DNA of 64,000 nt from Pseudomonas salomonii (GTDB lineage: Bacteria > Pseudomonadota > Gammaproteobacteria > Pseudomonadales > Pseudomonadaceae), in contig NZ_FNOX01000001.1 of assembly GCF_900107155.1 (NCBI RefSeq), forward strand, positions 647,233 through 711,232, in the 5' to 3' direction. The position numbers and the translations under genes are program-made. Of the stretch, positions 33,425-43,868 are shown piece by piece. The notes below the pieces were generated by a model, which was not told the DNA's origin, did not search any database, and was given only the letters and a program-made list of their open reading frames with translations. Position 1 is the stretch's first letter. The number at the start of each line of letters is the position of its first letter.

Positions 33425-33474
33425 GCCCGCTGCCCCTTGCCGATGATCGGTGCTGATGGGCAAACGATAGACCT

Positions 33475-33512
33475 AAAAAAGCCCCGCATCTTGTTCAGAC
33501 ACGAGGCTTTTT
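33475..33512. terminator. Hairpin with A- and T-runs, probably a bidirectional terminator
   Basis: AAAAAAGCCCCG and CGAGGCTTTTT form an imperfect stem. Its place after rimO and before the GNAT gene, both on the minus strand, fits rimO termination. Confidence 0.5.
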
Positions 33513-33528
33513 GAATTTTTCACGCCGA

Positions 33529-33580
33529 TCGTTCCCACGCTCTGCGTGGGAATGCCTCGCCGGACGCTTTGCGTTCGCAG
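33529..33580. repeat. Intergenic repeat of a second family (GTTCCCACGC type)
   Basis: GTTCCCACGCTCTGCGTGGGAA forms a perfect short hairpin, followed by a second one around CGGACGCTTTGCGTTCGC. Related hairpins are at 38882-38907 and 41577-41599. Confidence 0.7.
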
Positions 33581-33582
33581 AG

Positions 33583-34923
33583 CTAGTCGCGCTTTTCAGC
33601 CCACAGGTCGTACTCGTCGGCATCCGTCACGGTACACCAGACCTTGTCACCCGGCTTCAAGCCGCTGGCATCGTCGATAAACACGTTACCGTCGATTTCC
33701 GGCGCGTCGAAGAAGCAACGGCCCACTGCGCCTTGCTCGTCGACTTCGTCGATCAGCACTTCGATTTCCTTGCCGATGCGCAGTTGCAGGCGCGCCGAGC
33801 TGATGGCCTGCTGGTGCGCCATGAAACGCTCCCAACGCTCCTGCTTGACGTCGTCCGGCACGATGGCCGCATCCAGCAGGTTGGCCGGCGCGCCTTCGAC
33901 CGGCGAGTACTGGAAGCAACCAACGCGGTCCAGCTGCGCTTCGGTCAGCCAGTCCAGCAGGTACTGGAAGTCTTCTTCGGTTTCGCCAGGGAAGCCGACG
34001 ATAAAGGTCGAACGGATGATCAGCTCCGGGCAGATCTCGCGCCAGTTCTTGATGCGCGCCAGGGTCTTGTCTTCAAAGGCCGGGCGTTTCATGGCCTTGA
34101 GGACTTTCGGGCTGGCGTGCTGGAACGGGATGTCCAGGTACGGCAGGATCTTGCCGGCGGCCATCAACGGGATCAGTTCGTCGACGTGCGGGTACGGGTA
34201 AACATAGTGCAGGCGCACCCATACGCCCAGGCTGCTCAAGGCTTCGCACAGTTCGGTCATGCGGGTTTTGACCGGCGCGCCGTTCCAGAAACCGGTGCGG
34301 TATTTCACGTCGACGCCATAGGCGCTGGTGTCCTGGGAGATCACCAACAGCTCTTTAACGCCGGATTTGACCAGGCGCTGGGCCTCGTCGAGTACATCGC
34401 CCACCGGGCGGCTGACCAGCTTGCCGCGCATCGACGGGATGATGCAGAAGCTGCAGCTGTGGTTGCAGCCTTCGGAAATCTTCAGATACGCGTAGTGACG
34501 CGGCGTCAGCTTGATGCCTTGCGGCGGCACCAGGTCGATCAGCGGGTTGTGGTCCTGACGCGGCGGCACCACCTGGTGAACGGCATTGACCACCTGCTCG
34601 TACTGCTGCGGGCCGGTCACGGCCAGCACGCTTGGGTGCACGTTGCGGATATTGCCTTCTTCCACGCCCATGCAGCCGGTGACGATGACCTTGCCGTTTT
34701 CCTTGATGGCTTCGCCGATCACTTCCAGGGACTCAGCCTTGGCCGAGTCGATGAAGCCGCAGGTGTTGACCACCACCACGTCGGCGTCCTGGTAGGTGGA
34801 CACAACGTCATAGCCTTCCATACGCAGTTGCGTAAGGATGCGCTCGGAGTCGACCAGAGCCTTTGGGCAACCCAGGGATACAAAGCCGACCTTGGGGTTG
34901 GCTTTTGCGATGGTGGTGGACAT
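33583..34923 (-). CDS. rimO: Ribosomal protein uS12 methylthiotransferase RimO
   Basis: 446 residues from the ATG at 34923. It has the UPF0004 domain ([16 protein letters not shown]), the radical SAM motif CNHSCSFC in [19 protein letters not shown] and a C-terminal TRAM domain. It adds a methylthio group to Asp89 of ribosomal protein uS12. An upstream start at 34962 has no support. Confidence 0.98.
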   Translation of the reverse strand: MSTTIAKANPKVGFVSLGCPKALVDSERILTQLRMEGYDVVSTYQDADVVVVNTCGFIDSAKAESLEVIGEAIKENGKVIVTGCMGVEEGNIRNVHPSVLAVTGPQQYEQVVNAVHQVVPPRQDHNPLIDLVPPQGIKLTPRHYAYLKISEGCNHSCSFCIIPSMRGKLVSRPVGDVLDEAQRLVKSGVKELLVISQDTSAYGVDVKYRTGFWNGAPVKTRMTELCEALSSLGVWVRLHYVYPYPHVDELIPLMAAGKILPYLDIPFQHASPKVLKAMKRPAFEDKTLARIKNWREICPELIIRSTFIVGFPGETEEDFQYLLDWLTEAQLDRVGCFQYSPVEGAPANLLDAAIVPDDVKQERWERFMAHQQAISSARLQLRIGKEIEVLIDEVDEQGAVGRCFFDAPEIDGNVFIDDASGLKPGDKVWCTVTDADEYDLWAEKRD

Positions 34924-35212
34924 GTCTAACCTCGGTATTGAATGACGCCGCCAGTCGGGCACGACACGGCGGTAGACGGGCGCTTGGTGCGCCTCTGATC
35001 AAAAAGTGCGCAATTCTATCGACGGGCAGCGCGCTTGACCAGCTTTATACGGGGAAATGCGACGAGTGCTGCGCTATGCTTCGCGCCGTTGCGCACGGGT
35101 GAAACCCCGGGGTCAATAAAACGTCTGTTACGAGAAGTAAAACAGCGCATGCTAGGGTCAGCTTAGGCGCGTTGTTTATAAAAGACCTCAGGTCAAAGGG
35201 CAGGAGTGGTTG

Positions 35213-37114
35213 ATGGGTCAGGCAAATAGTCAGGCGGCAGGTGCCGAGCATTCCAATGCAAAGCCGATTGGCATGCTGGTGGCGGCGGTCGGGGTGGTTT
35301 ACGGCGATATCGGTACCAGCCCGCTCTATACCCTTAAAGAAGTGTTTACCGGTGGTTACGGTGTGCAGGTCAACCATGATGGCGTGCTGGGTATCCTGGC
35401 GCTGATCTTCTGGTCGCTGATTTGGGTCGTATCGATCAAATACATGCTGTTCGTGCTGCGCGCCGACAACCAGGGCGAGGGCGGCATCATGGCGCTGACG
35501 GCACTGGCACGGCGGGCGGCAGGCACGCGCAAGCGCCTGCGCAGTTTTTTGGTGGTATGCGGGCTGTGCGGTGCGGCGCTGTTCTATGGCGACAGCATGA
35601 TCACCCCGGCGATTTCGGTGTTGTCGGCCATTGAAGGCCTGGAATTGGCGTTCGATGGCCTGGAAAAATGGGTCGTGCCGATTGCACTGGTGGTGCTGGT
35701 GGCGCTGTTCCTGATCCAGAAACACGGCACCGACCGCATCGGCAAGCTGTTCGGGCCGGTGATGGTCACCTGGTTCCTGGTGCTGGGCGGCCTTGGGATC
35801 TATGGCATCACCTTGCACCCTGAAGTGCTCAGCGCGATGAACCCGATGTGGGCCGTGCGGTTCTTCGAGGCCCACCCAGGCATTGGTGTGGCGATCCTCG
35901 GCGCCGTGGTGCTGGCACTGACCGGCGCCGAGGCGCTGTATGCCGACATGGGCCACTTCGGCCGCAAACCCATTGCCCGCGCCTGGTTTATCCTGGTGTT
36001 GCCGGCGCTGGTGCTTAATTATTTCGGCCAGGGCGCCATGCTGCTCGGCGACCCGGAAGCCGCGCGCAACCCGTTCTACCTGCTGGCGCCAAGCTGGGCG
36101 CTGATCCCGCTGGTGGTGTTGTCCACCCTGGCCACGGTGATTGCCTCCCAGGCGGTGATTTCCGGCGCGTTCTCGTTGACGCGTCAGGCGATCCAGCTGG
36201 GTTACATCCCACGCATGCACATCCAGCACACCTCCAGCGCCGAGCAGGGCCAGATCTACATCGGTGCGGTGAACTGGTCGCTGATGGTTGGTGTGATCCT
36301 GCTGGTGCTTGGCTTCGAGTCCTCCAACGCACTGGCCTCGGCCTACGGCGTGGCGGTGACCGGGACCATGCTGATGACCACTATCCTGGTGTCGGCAGTC
36401 ATGCTGCTGCTATGGAAGTGGCCACCGATCCTGGCGGTGCCGGTGCTGGTCTGCTGCCTGTTGGTGGACGGCCTGTATTTTGCCGCCAACGTGCCGAAGA
36501 TCATCCAGGGCGGCGCCTTCCCGGTGCTGGCGGGGATTGTGCTGTTCGTGCTGATGACCACCTGGAAGCGCGGCAAGCAGTTGCTGGTCGAGCGCCTCGA
36601 CGAAGGCGGCCTGCCGTTGCCGATCTTTATCAGCAGCATCCGCGTGCAGCCGCCTCACCGCGTGCAGGGTACGGCGGTGTTTCTCACCGCGCGGCCGGAC
36701 GCCGTGCCCCACGCGCTGTTGCACAACCTGCTGCATAACCAGGTGTTGCACGAGCAGGTGGTGCTGTTGACGGTGGTCTACGAGGACATTCCTCGCGTGC
36801 CGGTCACACGGCGTTTCGAGGTCGATGCCTACGGCGAAGGCTTCTTCCGGGTCATCCTGCATTTCGGGTTTGCCGATGAGCCGGACGTGCCCGAAGCCCT
36901 GAAGCTGTGCCATCTGGACGAACTGGACTTCAGCCCGATGCGCACCACCTACTTCCTCAGCCGCGAAACCGTGATCGCCTCGCGCATCAAAGGCATGGCG
37001 CGCTGGCGCGAAGCGTTGTTTGCGTTCATGTTGAAAAACGCCAACGGCAACCTGCGCTTCTTCAAACTCCCGGTAAACCGGGTGATCGAGCTGGGCACCC
37101 AGGTCGAGATGTAA
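35213..37114 (+). CDS. kup: Low-affinity potassium transporter Kup
   Basis: 633 residues, about 12 transmembrane helices in the first 430, then a cytoplasmic domain. The family start [24 protein letters not shown] is clear. It takes up K+ with protons across the inner membrane. The ATG follows CAGGAG; a TTG one codon earlier is less likely. Ends in a strong hairpin (37127-37158). Confidence 0.97.
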   Translation: MGQANSQAAGAEHSNAKPIGMLVAAVGVVYGDIGTSPLYTLKEVFTGGYGVQVNHDGVLGILALIFWSLIWVVSIKYMLFVLRADNQGEGGIMALTALARRAAGTRKRLRSFLVVCGLCGAALFYGDSMITPAISVLSAIEGLELAFDGLEKWVVPIALVVLVALFLIQKHGTDRIGKLFGPVMVTWFLVLGGLGIYGITLHPEVLSAMNPMWAVRFFEAHPGIGVAILGAVVLALTGAEALYADMGHFGRKPIARAWFILVLPALVLNYFGQGAMLLGDPEAARNPFYLLAPSWALIPLVVLSTLATVIASQAVISGAFSLTRQAIQLGYIPRMHIQHTSSAEQGQIYIGAVNWSLMVGVILLVLGFESSNALASAYGVAVTGTMLMTTILVSAVMLLLWKWPPILAVPVLVCCLLVDGLYFAANVPKIIQGGAFPVLAGIVLFVLMTTWKRGKQLLVERLDEGGLPLPIFISSIRVQPPHRVQGTAVFLTARPDAVPHALLHNLLHNQVLHEQVVLLTVVYEDIPRVPVTRRFEVDAYGEGFFRVILHFGFADEPDVPEALKLCHLDELDFSPMRTTYFLSRETVIASRIKGMARWREALFAFMLKNANGNLRFFKLPVNRVIELGTQVEM

Positions 37115-37126
37115 TCTCTTGCAACA

Positions 37127-37158
37127 CGGGAGCCGGCCCTCGGCTCCCGCTTTCCTTT
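37127..37158 (+). terminator. Terminator after kup
   Basis: GGGAGCCG, loop GCCCT, CGGCTCCC, followed by a pyrimidine-rich, partly T tract. Confidence 0.65.
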
Positions 37159-37241
37159 CTGAACCCTGTGCAATCCAGCGTTGTCGACTAGGCTCTAAGC
37201 ACTGTTTGAATAGTGCCCACAGAACCCAGAAGAGGTGCGCC

Positions 37242-38348
37242 ATGAGTCAGCTGCTCGAACCCTACACCCTCCGTCAATTGACCCTGCTTAACCGCATCGC
37301 CGTCTCGCCGATGTGCCAATACTCGTCCGACGATGGTCTGGCCAATGACTGGCACCTGGTGCACCTGGGCAGCCGCGCCGTCGGTGGCGCCGGGCTGATT
37401 TTTACCGAAGCCACCGCCGTCACCGCCGATGGCCGCATCACCGCCCAGGACCTGGGCCTGTGGAACGACGCGCAGATCGAACCGCTGCAACGCATCACCC
37501 GCTTTATTGCCGCCCAAGGCGCGGTGGCGGGCATCCAACTGGCGCATGCCGGGCGTAAGGCCAGCACCCACCGGCCGTGGATCGGCAAGCACGGCAGCGT
37601 CAAGCCGGAAGACGGCGGCTGGGTGCCGGTGGGGCCCTCGCCGATTGCCTTTGACCCGAACCACACGCAACCCAGGCCACTCGATGAAGGGCAGATACAG
37701 CAGGTGATGGCCGATTTTGTCGCCGCCGCCAAGCGTGCGCTGACCGCCGGTTTCGAAGTGGTGGAAATCCACGCCGCTCACGGTTACCTGTTGCATCAAT
37801 TCCTTTCGCCGATCAGCAACCAGCGTCAGGACCACTACGGCGGCTCGTTTGAAAACCGTATCCGCCTGGTGCTCGAAGTGACCAAAGCCGTGCGCGCCGT
37901 CTGGCCCCAGGAGCTGCCGCTGTTTGTGCGGGTGTCGGCCACCGATTGGGTCGAAGACGGCTGGAACCCCGATGAAACCGTGGAGCTGGCGCGCCGCCTC
38001 AAAGACCTGGGCGTGGACCTGATCGACGTGTCCTCCGGTGGCACCGCCGCGAACGCCGAGATTCCCACCGGCCCCGGCTACCAGACGCGGTTTGCCGAGC
38101 GCGTGCGCAAAGAGTCGGGTATCGCCACCGGCACGGTGGGCATGATCACTGAACCGGCCCAGGCCGAACATATCCTGCGCACCTGCCAGGCCGACATCAT
38201 CTTCCTCGCCCGTGAGCTGTTGCGTGACCCTTACTGGCCGCTGCATGCCGACGATGACCTGGGCGGGCGCAAAGCCATCTGGCCTGCGCAGTACCAGCGG
38301 GCGACCCACCGTGATCAGCCGATTCATGAGTCTGATCTGAGGGATTGA
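37242..38348 (+). CDS. NADH:flavin oxidoreductase, old yellow enzyme (YqjM/XenA-like)
   Basis: 368 residues from the ATG after AGAGG. A TIM barrel with the YqjM/XenA marks: Cys25 in AVSPMCQYSSDDG near FMN, the ligand pair in EIHAAHGYLLHQFLSPISNQR, and QLAHAGRKAS. FMN-dependent reduction of activated C=C bonds or nitro compounds with NAD(P)H. The true substrate is unknown. Transcribed alone with its own terminator. Confidence 0.93.
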   Translation: MSQLLEPYTLRQLTLLNRIAVSPMCQYSSDDGLANDWHLVHLGSRAVGGAGLIFTEATAVTADGRITAQDLGLWNDAQIEPLQRITRFIAAQGAVAGIQLAHAGRKASTHRPWIGKHGSVKPEDGGWVPVGPSPIAFDPNHTQPRPLDEGQIQQVMADFVAAAKRALTAGFEVVEIHAAHGYLLHQFLSPISNQRQDHYGGSFENRIRLVLEVTKAVRAVWPQELPLFVRVSATDWVEDGWNPDETVELARRLKDLGVDLIDVSSGGTAANAEIPTGPGYQTRFAERVRKESGIATGTVGMITEPAQAEHILRTCQADIIFLARELLRDPYWPLHADDDLGGRKAIWPAQYQRATHRDQPIHESDLRD

Positions 38349-38684
38349 ACCCGCGCCTGCGTTCCACAAACCCACCCAATCCGGTGGGTTTTTTGTTACC
38401 CACGTTTAACGCAAGCCTGACCCGCAGCCGTATGCGCAAGAGCCTCACGATATCCACCTTTAGCCGCCGCTGCGTGAGAAAGGGTTGTAGGTATTTGTTA
38501 CCGAAGTAATTTTTTAAGTGAATACTCTAAAAAAATCCCACACGTCACCAGATTGTTTCTACGCTTAAGGTAAGTGTGATTTCTGGCCCAGGGAGTCAGG
38601 CTGTTTGCCCTTGAAGCCACTGCGCTTCATGAGCGTTGGGAATGGGCACCAGGAGTAATTGACTGATATCAGGAGTAACGGTCC
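38349..38684. other. Intergenic stretch, terminator only
   Basis: After the terminator at 38369-38394 about 290 bases carry no credible gene. The A+T content is raised around 38500-38570, probably the promoter of the small gene at 38685. Confidence 0.5.
38369..38394 (+). terminator. Terminator after the old yellow enzyme gene
   Basis: AACCCACC, loop CAATCC, GGTGGGTT, then T-run. Confidence 0.85.
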
Positions 38685-38870
38685 ATGACCAAGTCTTATG
38701 GCGTAGCGGGTGCGGTGGCGTCTTTTTTGGGTCGCCGGATGTCCTTGCGGGGGCGAAGGTTGAGTTCGGATGAGGTGGAGTTGCTGGCGCAGTATCGCGC
38801 CCTGACCGAAAACGATCAGGTGGCGATGCGCTACTTGATAGGCGCAATGAAGAGCGTATCGCGGTTTTAA
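38685..38870 (+). CDS. Small hypothetical protein
   Basis: 61 residues, with AGGAG nine bases before the ATG. Basic first half (FLGRRMSLRGRRLSSDE) and a helical second half (ELLAQYRALTENDQVAMRYLIGAMKSV). No recognised family and no membrane segment. The good ribosome site and Pseudomonas-like codon use make it credible. Confidence 0.65.
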   Translation: MTKSYGVAGAVASFLGRRMSLRGRRLSSDEVELLAQYRALTENDQVAMRYLIGAMKSVSRF

Positions 38871-38881
38871 TCGGCATAAGC

Positions 38882-38907
38882 GCGTTCCCACGCTCGCGTG
38901 GGAACGC
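38882..38907. repeat. Short intergenic hairpin repeat (GTTCCCACGC type)
   Basis: GCGTTCCCACG and CGTGGGAACGC pair perfectly around CTCG. It lies between the converging 38685 gene and opgD and may stop transcription of both. Confidence 0.7.
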
Positions 38908-38921
38908 TCTGTTGGCGCGTA

Positions 38922-40547
38922 TCAGCTGTACTTGCGCTGGTCCGGTGCCGGTGGGAAGTACTGATACAGCCAGGTTTCACTCAAGGTGCGGTCCTGGGTG
39001 CGGATAAACAGCCGCAGTTCCACCGGCTCTACGCTGTCGCTGGTCGGGTACCAGTCGAACAGAATGCGATAGCCCTTGATGTTGTCCAGCACCAGCACAC
39101 TGAAGTCTTTGACTTCGCCGTGGGAGCAGGTCACCACCGGTTCGATCCCGGTGCCGGCCGGCAGGCGATCCAGGCCGCCGCCCTTGAAATCCACGGCAAA
39201 GCGGCGCGCCCACACGTCGGGGTAATGTTCGCCCGGTGCCCAGCCTTCGGTAAAACCGCCCATGCCGGAACGGGTGGCATCCACTTGCGCCAGCGGTGTG
39301 CTTACCGGCGGCAGCGCGCTCCAGTACAGCTTGTAGCCATAGTTGAGTGATTCGCCGGCGGCCACGGGCTTTTTCGGGGTCCAGAAGGCCACGATGTTGT
39401 CCAGGGTTTCGCCGGTGGTGGGGATTTCCAGCAGGTCGATCGAGCCTTCGCCCCAGGCGGTGGTCGGTTCCACCCACAGGCTTGGGCGCTTGCTGTACCA
39501 GTCCACGGTGTCCTGGTAGCTGGCGAACTCATGGTCGGTCTGCACCAGGCCGAACCCTTTGGGGTCGGTGTCGGCAAAGGCGTTGAATTGCAGCTTGGCC
39601 GGGTTGTTCAGCGGGCGGCAGATCCACTCGCCGTTGCCACGCCACATGGCCAGGCGGTCCGAGTCGTGGATTTGCGGGTGGATGGTGTCGCACATCCGCC
39701 GTTCGTGGGTACCGCAGCTGAACATGCTGGTCATGGGTGCGATGCCCAGTTGTTCGATGGCGGTGCGCGCATTGATGTGCGCGTCGATGCCCATCACAAC
39801 CTGGCTGGCCTGGCAGTCGATGTCGAAGCGGTAAGCGCCAGTGGCGCTCGGCGAGTCGAGCAGGGCGTAAACCACAAAGCGCGTGGCGTCCTTGCTTGGG
39901 GTTTCGAACCAGAACTGTGTGAAATCGGGGAATTCTTCGCGTTTTTTCGCGTAGGTATCGATCGCCAGGCCGCGTGCGGAGAGGCCGTACTGGCCGGTTG
40001 CGTCCACCGCACGGAAGTAGCTGGCGCCGAGAAACGACAGCACGTCATGGCGATCCAGTTCCGGCGCCTTGAACAGCTTGAAGCCGGAGAACCCCAGGTC
40101 GCCGGTCAGCTGTTTGGTGTCCACCGTGGTCTTGGCATAGTTGAACAGCGAAGGGCGGAAATGCACCTCGCGGGCTTCGCGGGTCTTGGGGTCGACGCTG
40201 TGCATGCGCACCGGCGTCTTGAAGCCCATGCCGACGTGGAAGAATTGCACGTCAAGCTGGCCGTTCAGCTCCTTCCACAGCGAATGGTTGCCGTCGTAGC
40301 CAATGGCATTGAAATTCTGTGGGGTCATGGTTGCCAGCGTCGGCGGCAGCACCTGTTTGGTGTCTTTATACGCGGTGGCGGCGAGCTGCTTGGCCTGGGC
40401 CTTGAGCGTTTCGAAGTCGAACGCCACGGCCTTGCCATCGGCGGCACGGTTCCCGGCCCAGGCCTGCGCGGCCAGCAGGCCACTGGCCGACAAACCGGTG
40501 TAAGCCGCAATGGCCATGGACGCTTTAAGCAAATTCCTGCGGTGCAT
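38922..40547 (-). CDS. opgD: Glucan biosynthesis protein D (OpgD)
   Basis: 541 residues. The N-terminus [23 protein letters not shown] is a twin-arginine signal, so it is exported folded. The mature part is the MdoG/OpgD fold ([51 protein letters not shown]-like NGEWICRPL). It acts in the periplasm on the structure of osmoregulated periplasmic glucans. Alone on its strand. Confidence 0.96.
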   Translation of the reverse strand: MHRRNLLKASMAIAAYTGLSASGLLAAQAWAGNRAADGKAVAFDFETLKAQAKQLAATAYKDTKQVLPPTLATMTPQNFNAIGYDGNHSLWKELNGQLDVQFFHVGMGFKTPVRMHSVDPKTREAREVHFRPSLFNYAKTTVDTKQLTGDLGFSGFKLFKAPELDRHDVLSFLGASYFRAVDATGQYGLSARGLAIDTYAKKREEFPDFTQFWFETPSKDATRFVVYALLDSPSATGAYRFDIDCQASQVVMGIDAHINARTAIEQLGIAPMTSMFSCGTHERRMCDTIHPQIHDSDRLAMWRGNGEWICRPLNNPAKLQFNAFADTDPKGFGLVQTDHEFASYQDTVDWYSKRPSLWVEPTTAWGEGSIDLLEIPTTGETLDNIVAFWTPKKPVAAGESLNYGYKLYWSALPPVSTPLAQVDATRSGMGGFTEGWAPGEHYPDVWARRFAVDFKGGGLDRLPAGTGIEPVVTCSHGEVKDFSVLVLDNIKGYRILFDWYPTSDSVEPVELRLFIRTQDRTLSETWLYQYFPPAPDQRKYS

Positions 40548-40851
40548 AGAGACAACCTGTCGTGAGCAAATCCCGCGCCGTTCCTGGCACGTAACGGATC
40601 AGAAATAACGGTTCGGACATGCCTTCGACCAAACGCAACGGACAATAAACAGACGCCGGATAGCTTAAGCGGTTCGATGCAGAAGGAAAATTGATTGATG
40701 GCGGGGTGAAGGCGTTGCATGTGAAACAAGACGTTTCCAGCTTGTGCTGTCGGCGTTACATCTGGAAGCACTCTAGATCGCGGCTTTTTGGCACTTAGTT
40801 TTACGCTGGGGGCCTATTGGTCCTACGAACCCAAGTGTCTGGAGGCTACGC
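40548..40851. other. Divergent promoter region of opgD and the TerB-like gene
   Basis: About 300 bases between divergent start codons. No ORF or RNA gene recognised. It must hold promoters for both genes, but I could not assign them. Confidence 0.5.
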
Positions 40852-41562
40852 ATGAATACCCGTGGATTGCTCGATCAGTTGCTCAAATCCGGCCAGGACA
40901 TGTTGCAAAACAAAGCCGGCGGGCAACGCAAATCGGACGACAAAAGCGCCCTCGGCGGCTTGCTCGGTGGCGGCGGGCTCGGCAGTTTGCTCGGCGGTGC
41001 GGGCGGTGGCGCCCTGGCGGCGGGTGCGATGGGGCTGTTGCTGGGGAATAAAAAGGCGCGCAAATTCGGCGGCAAGGCGCTCACCTATGGCGGGCTGGCG
41101 GCACTTGGCGTGATCGCCTACAAGGCTTACGGCAACTGGCAGGCGCAGCAGGCCGGTGCGCCCCAAGGCGAGCCGCAAACCATCGACCGCCTGCCGCCGG
41201 CCCAGGTCGAACAACACAGCCAGGGCATTCTCAAGGCGCTGGTCGCTGCCGCCAAAGCCGACGGGCATGTAGATGAGCGTGAGCGTGCCCTGATCGAAGG
41301 CGAATTTACCAAGCTCGATAACGACCGTGAACTGCAAAGCTGGCTGCACGCCGAGCTGAACAAGCCTCTGGATCCCGCCGACGTGGCGCGGGCAGCGAGC
41401 ACCCCGGAAATGGCCGCCGAGATGTACATCGCCAGCGTGATGCTGGTGGACGAAGAAAACTTCATGGAAAAAGCCTACCTGGACGAGCTGGCCCGCCAAC
41501 TCAAACTTGAGCCTGGCCTAAAGGCCGAGCTGGAAAAACAGGTACGCCAAGCCACGCTCTGA
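40852..41562 (+). CDS. TerB/YebE-like (DUF533) membrane protein
   Basis: 236 residues behind GGAGG. The N-terminal third is Gly-rich with a hydrophobic stretch (LGGLLGGGGLGSLLGGAGGGALAAGAMGLLL and ALTYGGLAALGVIAYKAYG). The C-terminal half is a TerB-like helical domain (LKALVAAAKADGHVDERERALIEGEF, EMYIASVMLVDEENFMEKAYLDELARQL). Matches DUF533/YebE. Function unknown; linked to envelope stress in other bacteria. Confidence 0.9.
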   Translation: MNTRGLLDQLLKSGQDMLQNKAGGQRKSDDKSALGGLLGGGGLGSLLGGAGGGALAAGAMGLLLGNKKARKFGGKALTYGGLAALGVIAYKAYGNWQAQQAGAPQGEPQTIDRLPPAQVEQHSQGILKALVAAAKADGHVDERERALIEGEFTKLDNDRELQSWLHAELNKPLDPADVARAASTPEMAAEMYIASVMLVDEENFMEKAYLDELARQLKLEPGLKAELEKQVRQATL

Positions 41563-41576
41563 CCGCAGGAATGATC

Positions 41577-41599
41577 GCTCCCACGCTCTGAGTGGGAGC
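41577..41599. repeat. Short intergenic hairpin repeat
   Basis: GCTCCCACGCTCTGAGTGGGAGC forms a hairpin of the second repeat family, just after the TerB-like gene. Confidence 0.65.
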
Positions 41600-41733
41600 G
41601 TAGCCCGTGACCCATTGCGTCACTTGCGCAGTGTTTTTGCGTTCTGTGAGCGCTACATCAAAACCTGTTGATAAATGCGGGCACCCGCTCAGCTATACTC
41701 CTCGGCATTTGATTGGCCCTTCGAGGAATTACT

Positions 41734-43356
41734 GTGAAGAACTGGACCTTGCGCCAACGGATCTTGGCAAGCTTTGCGGTCATTATCGCCATCATGCTGT
41801 TAATGGTTGTGGTCTCTTATTCACGGTTGCTGAAAATCGAGGAGGGTGAGAATTCGGTTCGGGATGACGCGGTGCCTGGGGTGTACCTCAGTTCGATGAT
41901 TCGCAGCGCCTGGGTCGACAGTTACCTCGATACCCTGCAATTGATCGGCCTGCGCGACGACAAAGGGTTGACGGACGCCGACAAGGCCGACTTCAAATCC
42001 TTCGAAGCCCGCGTCGTGCAGCAGATGGCCAATTACGCACAAACCATCCGCGGTGATGAGGATCGCAGTCAGTTCGACCGGTTCGAGGCGCTGCACCAGG
42101 CCTATAACAAGAGCCTCGCCGTCGTGCTCGACAGCCTGCAACGGGGTGATCTGGCCGGCGCGCGCAAGGAATTCGACACCCAGTTGACGCCGACCTGGAC
42201 CGCAGGTCGCATGAAGCTCAACGACATCATCACCGATAACAAGAATGTCGCCGACCGCGCAACCAACGCGATCGATGACGCAGTATCCGCCGCGAAAATC
42301 AGTATGTTCGTGTCGCTGGCCGTGGCCATCCTCGCTGCCGGGCTGTGCGGTTTGCTGCTGATGCGCGCGATCATGGCGCCGATGAACCGCATCGTCGAAA
42401 TTCTCGAAACCATGCGCACCGGCGACCTGAGCAAGCGTTTAAACCTGGAGCGCAAGGACGAATTCGGCGCTGTCGAAACCGGCTTCAATGACATGATGAC
42501 CGAGCTGACCGCCCTGGTCTCCCAGGCCCAGCGTTCGTCGGTGCAGGTGACCACCTCGGTGACCGAGATCGCCGCCACCTCCAAGCAACAACAGGCCACG
42601 GCCACCGAAACAGCGGCCACCACCACCGAGATCGGCGCGACCTCACGGGAAATTGCCGCCACGTCCAAAGACCTGGTGCGCACCATGACCGAAGTGTCCA
42701 CCGCCGCCGACCAGGCCTCGGTCGCCGCCGGTTCCGGCCAGCAAGGCCTGGCGCGCATGGAAGAAACCATGCACTCGGTGATGGGCGCCGCCGACCTTGT
42801 GAACGCCAAGCTGGCGATCCTCAATGAGAAGGCCGGCAACATCAACCAAGTGGTGGTGACCATCGTCAAGGTGGCCGACCAGACCAACCTGCTGTCGCTC
42901 AACGCCGCCATTGAAGCCGAGAAGGCCGGCGAGTACGGACGCGGGTTTGCCGTGGTGGCCACCGAAGTGCGCCGCCTGGCCGACCAGACCGCCGTGGCCA
43001 CCTACGACATCGAGCAGATGGTGCGCGAGATCCAGTCGGCGGTGTCGGCGGGCGTGATGGGCATGGACAAGTTCTCCGAAGAAGTGCGTCGCGGCATGTT
43101 CGAAGTGCAGCAAGTGGGCGAGCAGCTGTCGCAGATCATCCATCAGGTACAGGCCCTGGCGCCGCGGGTGCTGATGGTCAACGAAGGCATGCAGGCCCAG
43201 GCCACCGGCGCCGAGCAGATCAACCACGCGCTGGTGCAACTGGGCGATGCCAGCAGCCAGACCGTGGAATCCCTGCGCCAGGCCAGCTTTGCCATTGATG
43301 AACTGAGCCAGGTTGCGGTCGGTCTGCGCAGCGGCGTATCGCGTTTCAAAGTCTGA
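41734..43356 (+). CDS. wspA: Methyl-accepting chemotaxis-type receptor WspA
   Basis: 540 residues from a GTG behind GAGGAATT. Two membrane segments (about residues 10-30 and 190-210) frame a four-helix periplasmic domain. A HAMP ([27 protein letters not shown]) and a signalling domain with [25 protein letters not shown] follow. WspA senses surface contact and envelope stress and controls the kinase WspE. First gene of wspABCDEFR; gene order and overlaps are as in other pseudomonads. Confidence 0.96.
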   Translation: MKNWTLRQRILASFAVIIAIMLLMVVVSYSRLLKIEEGENSVRDDAVPGVYLSSMIRSAWVDSYLDTLQLIGLRDDKGLTDADKADFKSFEARVVQQMANYAQTIRGDEDRSQFDRFEALHQAYNKSLAVVLDSLQRGDLAGARKEFDTQLTPTWTAGRMKLNDIITDNKNVADRATNAIDDAVSAAKISMFVSLAVAILAAGLCGLLLMRAIMAPMNRIVEILETMRTGDLSKRLNLERKDEFGAVETGFNDMMTELTALVSQAQRSSVQVTTSVTEIAATSKQQQATATETAATTTEIGATSREIAATSKDLVRTMTEVSTAADQASVAAGSGQQGLARMEETMHSVMGAADLVNAKLAILNEKAGNINQVVVTIVKVADQTNLLSLNAAIEAEKAGEYGRGFAVVATEVRRLADQTAVATYDIEQMVREIQSAVSAGVMGMDKFSEEVRRGMFEVQQVGEQLSQIIHQVQALAPRVLMVNEGMQAQATGAEQINHALVQLGDASSQTVESLRQASFAIDELSQVAVGLRSGVSRFKV

Positions 43357-43868
43357 TGAGCGACCTCGCGGCTAAACGCGGCGCCGTCCCGGCAGCGAAA
43401 AAGGCGTTGTTCCTGGTGTTCCGCATCGGTGGTGAACGCTACGCCCTCAAGGCCACGGAAGTGGCCGAGGTGTTGCCGCGCCTGCCGCTCAAACCTATCG
43501 CCCATGCACCATTGTGGGTGGCGGGGATCTTTGCTCACCGTGGCGCATTGGTGCCCGTCGTCGACCTGTGTGCGTTGACCTTCGGCACAGCGGCCCAGGC
43601 GCGCACCAGCACCCGGCTGGTGCTGGTCAATTACCAGCCGCAACCCTGGCTCGAGGCGCGCTGGCTGGGGCTGATCCTGGAGCAGGCCACCGACACCCTG
43701 CGTTGCGACCCGGCCGAATTCCAGCCTTACGGCCTGGCTAACCGCGAGGCGCCGTACCTGGGGCCGGTGCGTGAAGATGCCTTGGGTTTGATGCAATGGA
43801 TCGGCGTCGCCGACCTGCTCACCGATGACGTGCGCGCCTTGCTGTTTGCCAGTGAGCTGAGCCTATGA
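43356..43868 (+). CDS. wspB: CheW-like coupling protein WspB
   Basis: 170 residues with the CheW fold: LFLVFRIGGERYALKATEVAEVLPRLPLKPI and APLWVAGIFAHRGALVPVVDL. It couples WspA to WspE. The ATG lies on the last base of the wspA stop (TGATG). Confidence 0.95.
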   Translation: MSDLAAKRGAVPAAKKALFLVFRIGGERYALKATEVAEVLPRLPLKPIAHAPLWVAGIFAHRGALVPVVDLCALTFGTAAQARTSTRLVLVNYQPQPWLEARWLGLILEQATDTLRCDPAEFQPYGLANREAPYLGPVREDALGLMQWIGVADLLTDDVRALLFASELSL